From the NCBI GenBank assembly GCA_001604135.1, contig LVAT01000008.1:235898-299897 (forward strand): a stretch of DNA of 64,000 bases. The letters run 5' to 3'. Below, in pieces: positions 63,153 through 64,000 of this stretch (position 1 is its first letter; each line of letters opens with the position of its first letter). The notes under the pieces were generated by a model. It was not told where the DNA came from, ran no database searches, and saw nothing but the letters and a program-made list of their open reading frames with translations. The position numbers and the translations under genes were made by a program. This DNA comes from Clostridiales bacterium Firm_14 (GTDB lineage: Bacteria; Bacillota; Clostridia; Saccharofermentanales; Saccharofermentanaceae).

Positions 63153-63161
63153 GAGGTTTAT

Positions 63162-63761
63162 ATGGCAGACGATTTTGATAAGAAGTGGGAGGCGTTCGAA
63201 GCCAGATGTAAGGCCTGTCATAACTGCGGCCTTAGGGATGGCTGTACCAACGTCGTAATCTACAGAGGCAGCAGGAAAGCCCCTCTGATGATAATCGGCG
63301 AGGCTCCGGGCGAGAACGAGGATATCCAGGGACTTCCCTTCGTCGGCAGATCAGGCCAGCTCCTCCAGAACCTCCTGGGAAGCTACGGCTTTACCAATAA
63401 TGACTACCATATCTGCAATATCGCGAAATGCAGGCCGCCCCAGAACAGGCGCCCCACGCCGGAAGAGATACACTGCTGTAAGCCGCTCCTGGCTGAACAG
63501 TTCATGCTCGTAAGGCCAAAGGTGATCCTCCTTTGCGGTTCGACTGCTTATGAGGGATTCTTCGGCACGAAGCCCGTCATGCACGACGTAAGAGGCCGTT
63601 TTATAGAGAAAAACGGATATTTCATCATGACGACCTACCATCCTGCTTATGCCTTAAGAAACCCCGCAAATAAGATGCCTATATACGAAGATATGGGCAA
63701 AGTAAGGGACAAATTGACCGAGATCGGAGCGATGCCTCCGCTCGAGTCTGTAAAAGATTAG
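63162..63761 (+). CDS. Family 4 uracil-DNA glycosylase
   Basis: This 199-residue enzyme removes uracil from DNA. Iron-sulfur cluster Cys residues are visible as CKACHNC (Cys16, 19, 22) and later CNIAKCRPPQNR. Motif A is MIIGEAPGENEDIQGLPFVGRSG and the later motif is TYHPAYALRNP. The fold and length match the thermostable family 4 enzymes found widely in Clostridia. It lies 9 bp after the Smr-like gene and AAGAGG precedes its ATG, so the two are probably one repair operon. Confidence 0.93.
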   Translation: MADDFDKKWEAFEARCKACHNCGLRDGCTNVVIYRGSRKAPLMIIGEAPGENEDIQGLPFVGRSGQLLQNLLGSYGFTNNDYHICNIAKCRPPQNRRPTPEEIHCCKPLLAEQFMLVRPKVILLCGSTAYEGFFGTKPVMHDVRGRFIEKNGYFIMTTYHPAYALRNPANKMPIYEDMGKVRDKLTEIGAMPPLESVKD

Positions 63762-63771
63762 TTTTTCTGTA

Positions 63772-63800
63772 TTGATTTTCAAAAATGGCTTTGCTATAAT
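63772..63800 (+). promoter_or_regulatory. Promoter of tRNA-Gln
   Basis: TTGATT-17 bp-TATAAT, 20 bp before the tRNA. Confidence 0.8.
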
Positions 63801-63820
63801 CGTCGAGTTGAAAAAAGCAT

Positions 63821-63894
63821 TGCCGAATTGTGTAACGGTAGCACACCGGTCTCTGACACCGTTTGTCAAGGTTCGAATCCTTGTTCGGCAGCCA
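63821..63894 (+). tRNA. tRNA-Gln (anticodon CTG)
   Basis: The 74 nt fold as a cloverleaf. The acceptor stem is TGCCGAA/TTCGGCA with discriminator G and encoded CCA. The D arm is GTGT/GCAC with loop AACGGTA. The anticodon loop CTCTGAC has CTG at 34-36 (reads CAG, glutamine), with T33 and A37. The T arm is CAAGG-TTCGAAT-CCTTG. The outermost anticodon-stem pair is a mismatch (C-T). A terminator follows. Confidence 0.93.
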
Positions 63895-63904
63895 AACAGA
63901 TAAG

Positions 63905-63933
63905 AGGTTGTCTCATGTGAGGCAACCTTTTTT
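63905..63933 (+). terminator. Terminator after tRNA-Gln
   Basis: AGGTTGTCTCA pairs with TGAGGCAACCT (perfect apart from one G-T pair) followed by TTTTTT. Confidence 0.9.
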
Positions 63934-64000
63934 CATTTTTTATGGAGTCGTGACTCCGTCGAGTACGCGAGGGACGAAGCGTGGGAGACAATAAACCACC

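Noticed and set aside
63934..64000. Second tRNA or gene at the right edge
   Set aside because: The last 67 bp show only a short GGAGTC/GACTCC palindrome and no coding or cloverleaf pattern.

Overview
The window comes from a Bacillota (Clostridia-type) chromosome, most likely an anaerobic, plant-fibre-using gut or rumen bacterium. This rests on the gene families and signals seen. They include strong AGGAGG-type ribosome sites, lipobox lipoproteins, a BceAB/BceRS-type antimicrobial-peptide module, a HrcA/CIRCE-controlled small heat-shock gene, a GH9 cellulase, a domain-permuted GH3 beta-glucosidase, a GH27 alpha-galactosidase and a complete hexuronate pathway. I cannot fix the family; a Lachnospiraceae- or Saccharofermentans-like organism would fit. 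I see no phage, insertion sequence, integrase, CRISPR array or rRNA. One tRNA-Gln lies at the right end.

Layout. 1-3774: a truncated LysR regulator divergent from metE-metF, with a T-N11-A dyad between them. 3775-8558: a PEBP-like lipoprotein, a membrane glycerophosphodiesterase, and a GH27 alpha-galactosidase coupled to a small SLH-like protein. 8649-14944: a zinc-ribbon/TPR membrane protein, a lipoprotein GH9-CBM3-CBM3 cellulase, and an NlpC/P60 lipoprotein. 15065-26870: a GNAT-nitroreductase fusion, a GNAT enzyme, two consecutive two-component systems, a DUF6273-like lipoprotein, a class-C beta-lactamase-like lipoprotein, a BceAB-like ABC exporter, a small membrane protein and a methyltransferase.

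27003-34992 is the most distinctive block. Three paralogous membrane-anchored FecR-domain proteins with long low-complexity tails are followed, almost without gaps, by a CHASE2-adenylate cyclase and a metallo-beta-lactamase/GAF/GGDEF protein. It looks like a cell-surface sensing locus that feeds both cAMP and a GGDEF-made messenger. 35103-39289 holds a zinc-ribbon membrane protein, hsp20, a lipoprotein with two cystatin-like QVVxG domains, a small membrane protein and a TetR/membrane-protein pair.

39379-53304 is a hexuronate (glucuronate/fructuronate) utilisation island: GntR regulator, UxuB, UxuA, a YesL-type membrane protein with a small partner, a sialate-O-acetylesterase-like esterase, a three-gene oligosaccharide ABC importer, UxaC, KDPG aldolase and KDG kinase. 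Related short palindromes (core TAGCATnCTA) lie near several of these genes and may be the operator of one regulon. 53446-63761 holds a very large polytopic membrane protein, a secreted NlpC/P60-like protein, the permuted GH3 enzyme, an unusual STAS-like/J-like transmembrane protein, an RsuA-type pseudouridine synthase, a small Smr-like protein and a family 4 uracil-DNA glycosylase, followed by the tRNA.

All functions are read from sequence motifs by eye. No database search or structure prediction was run.
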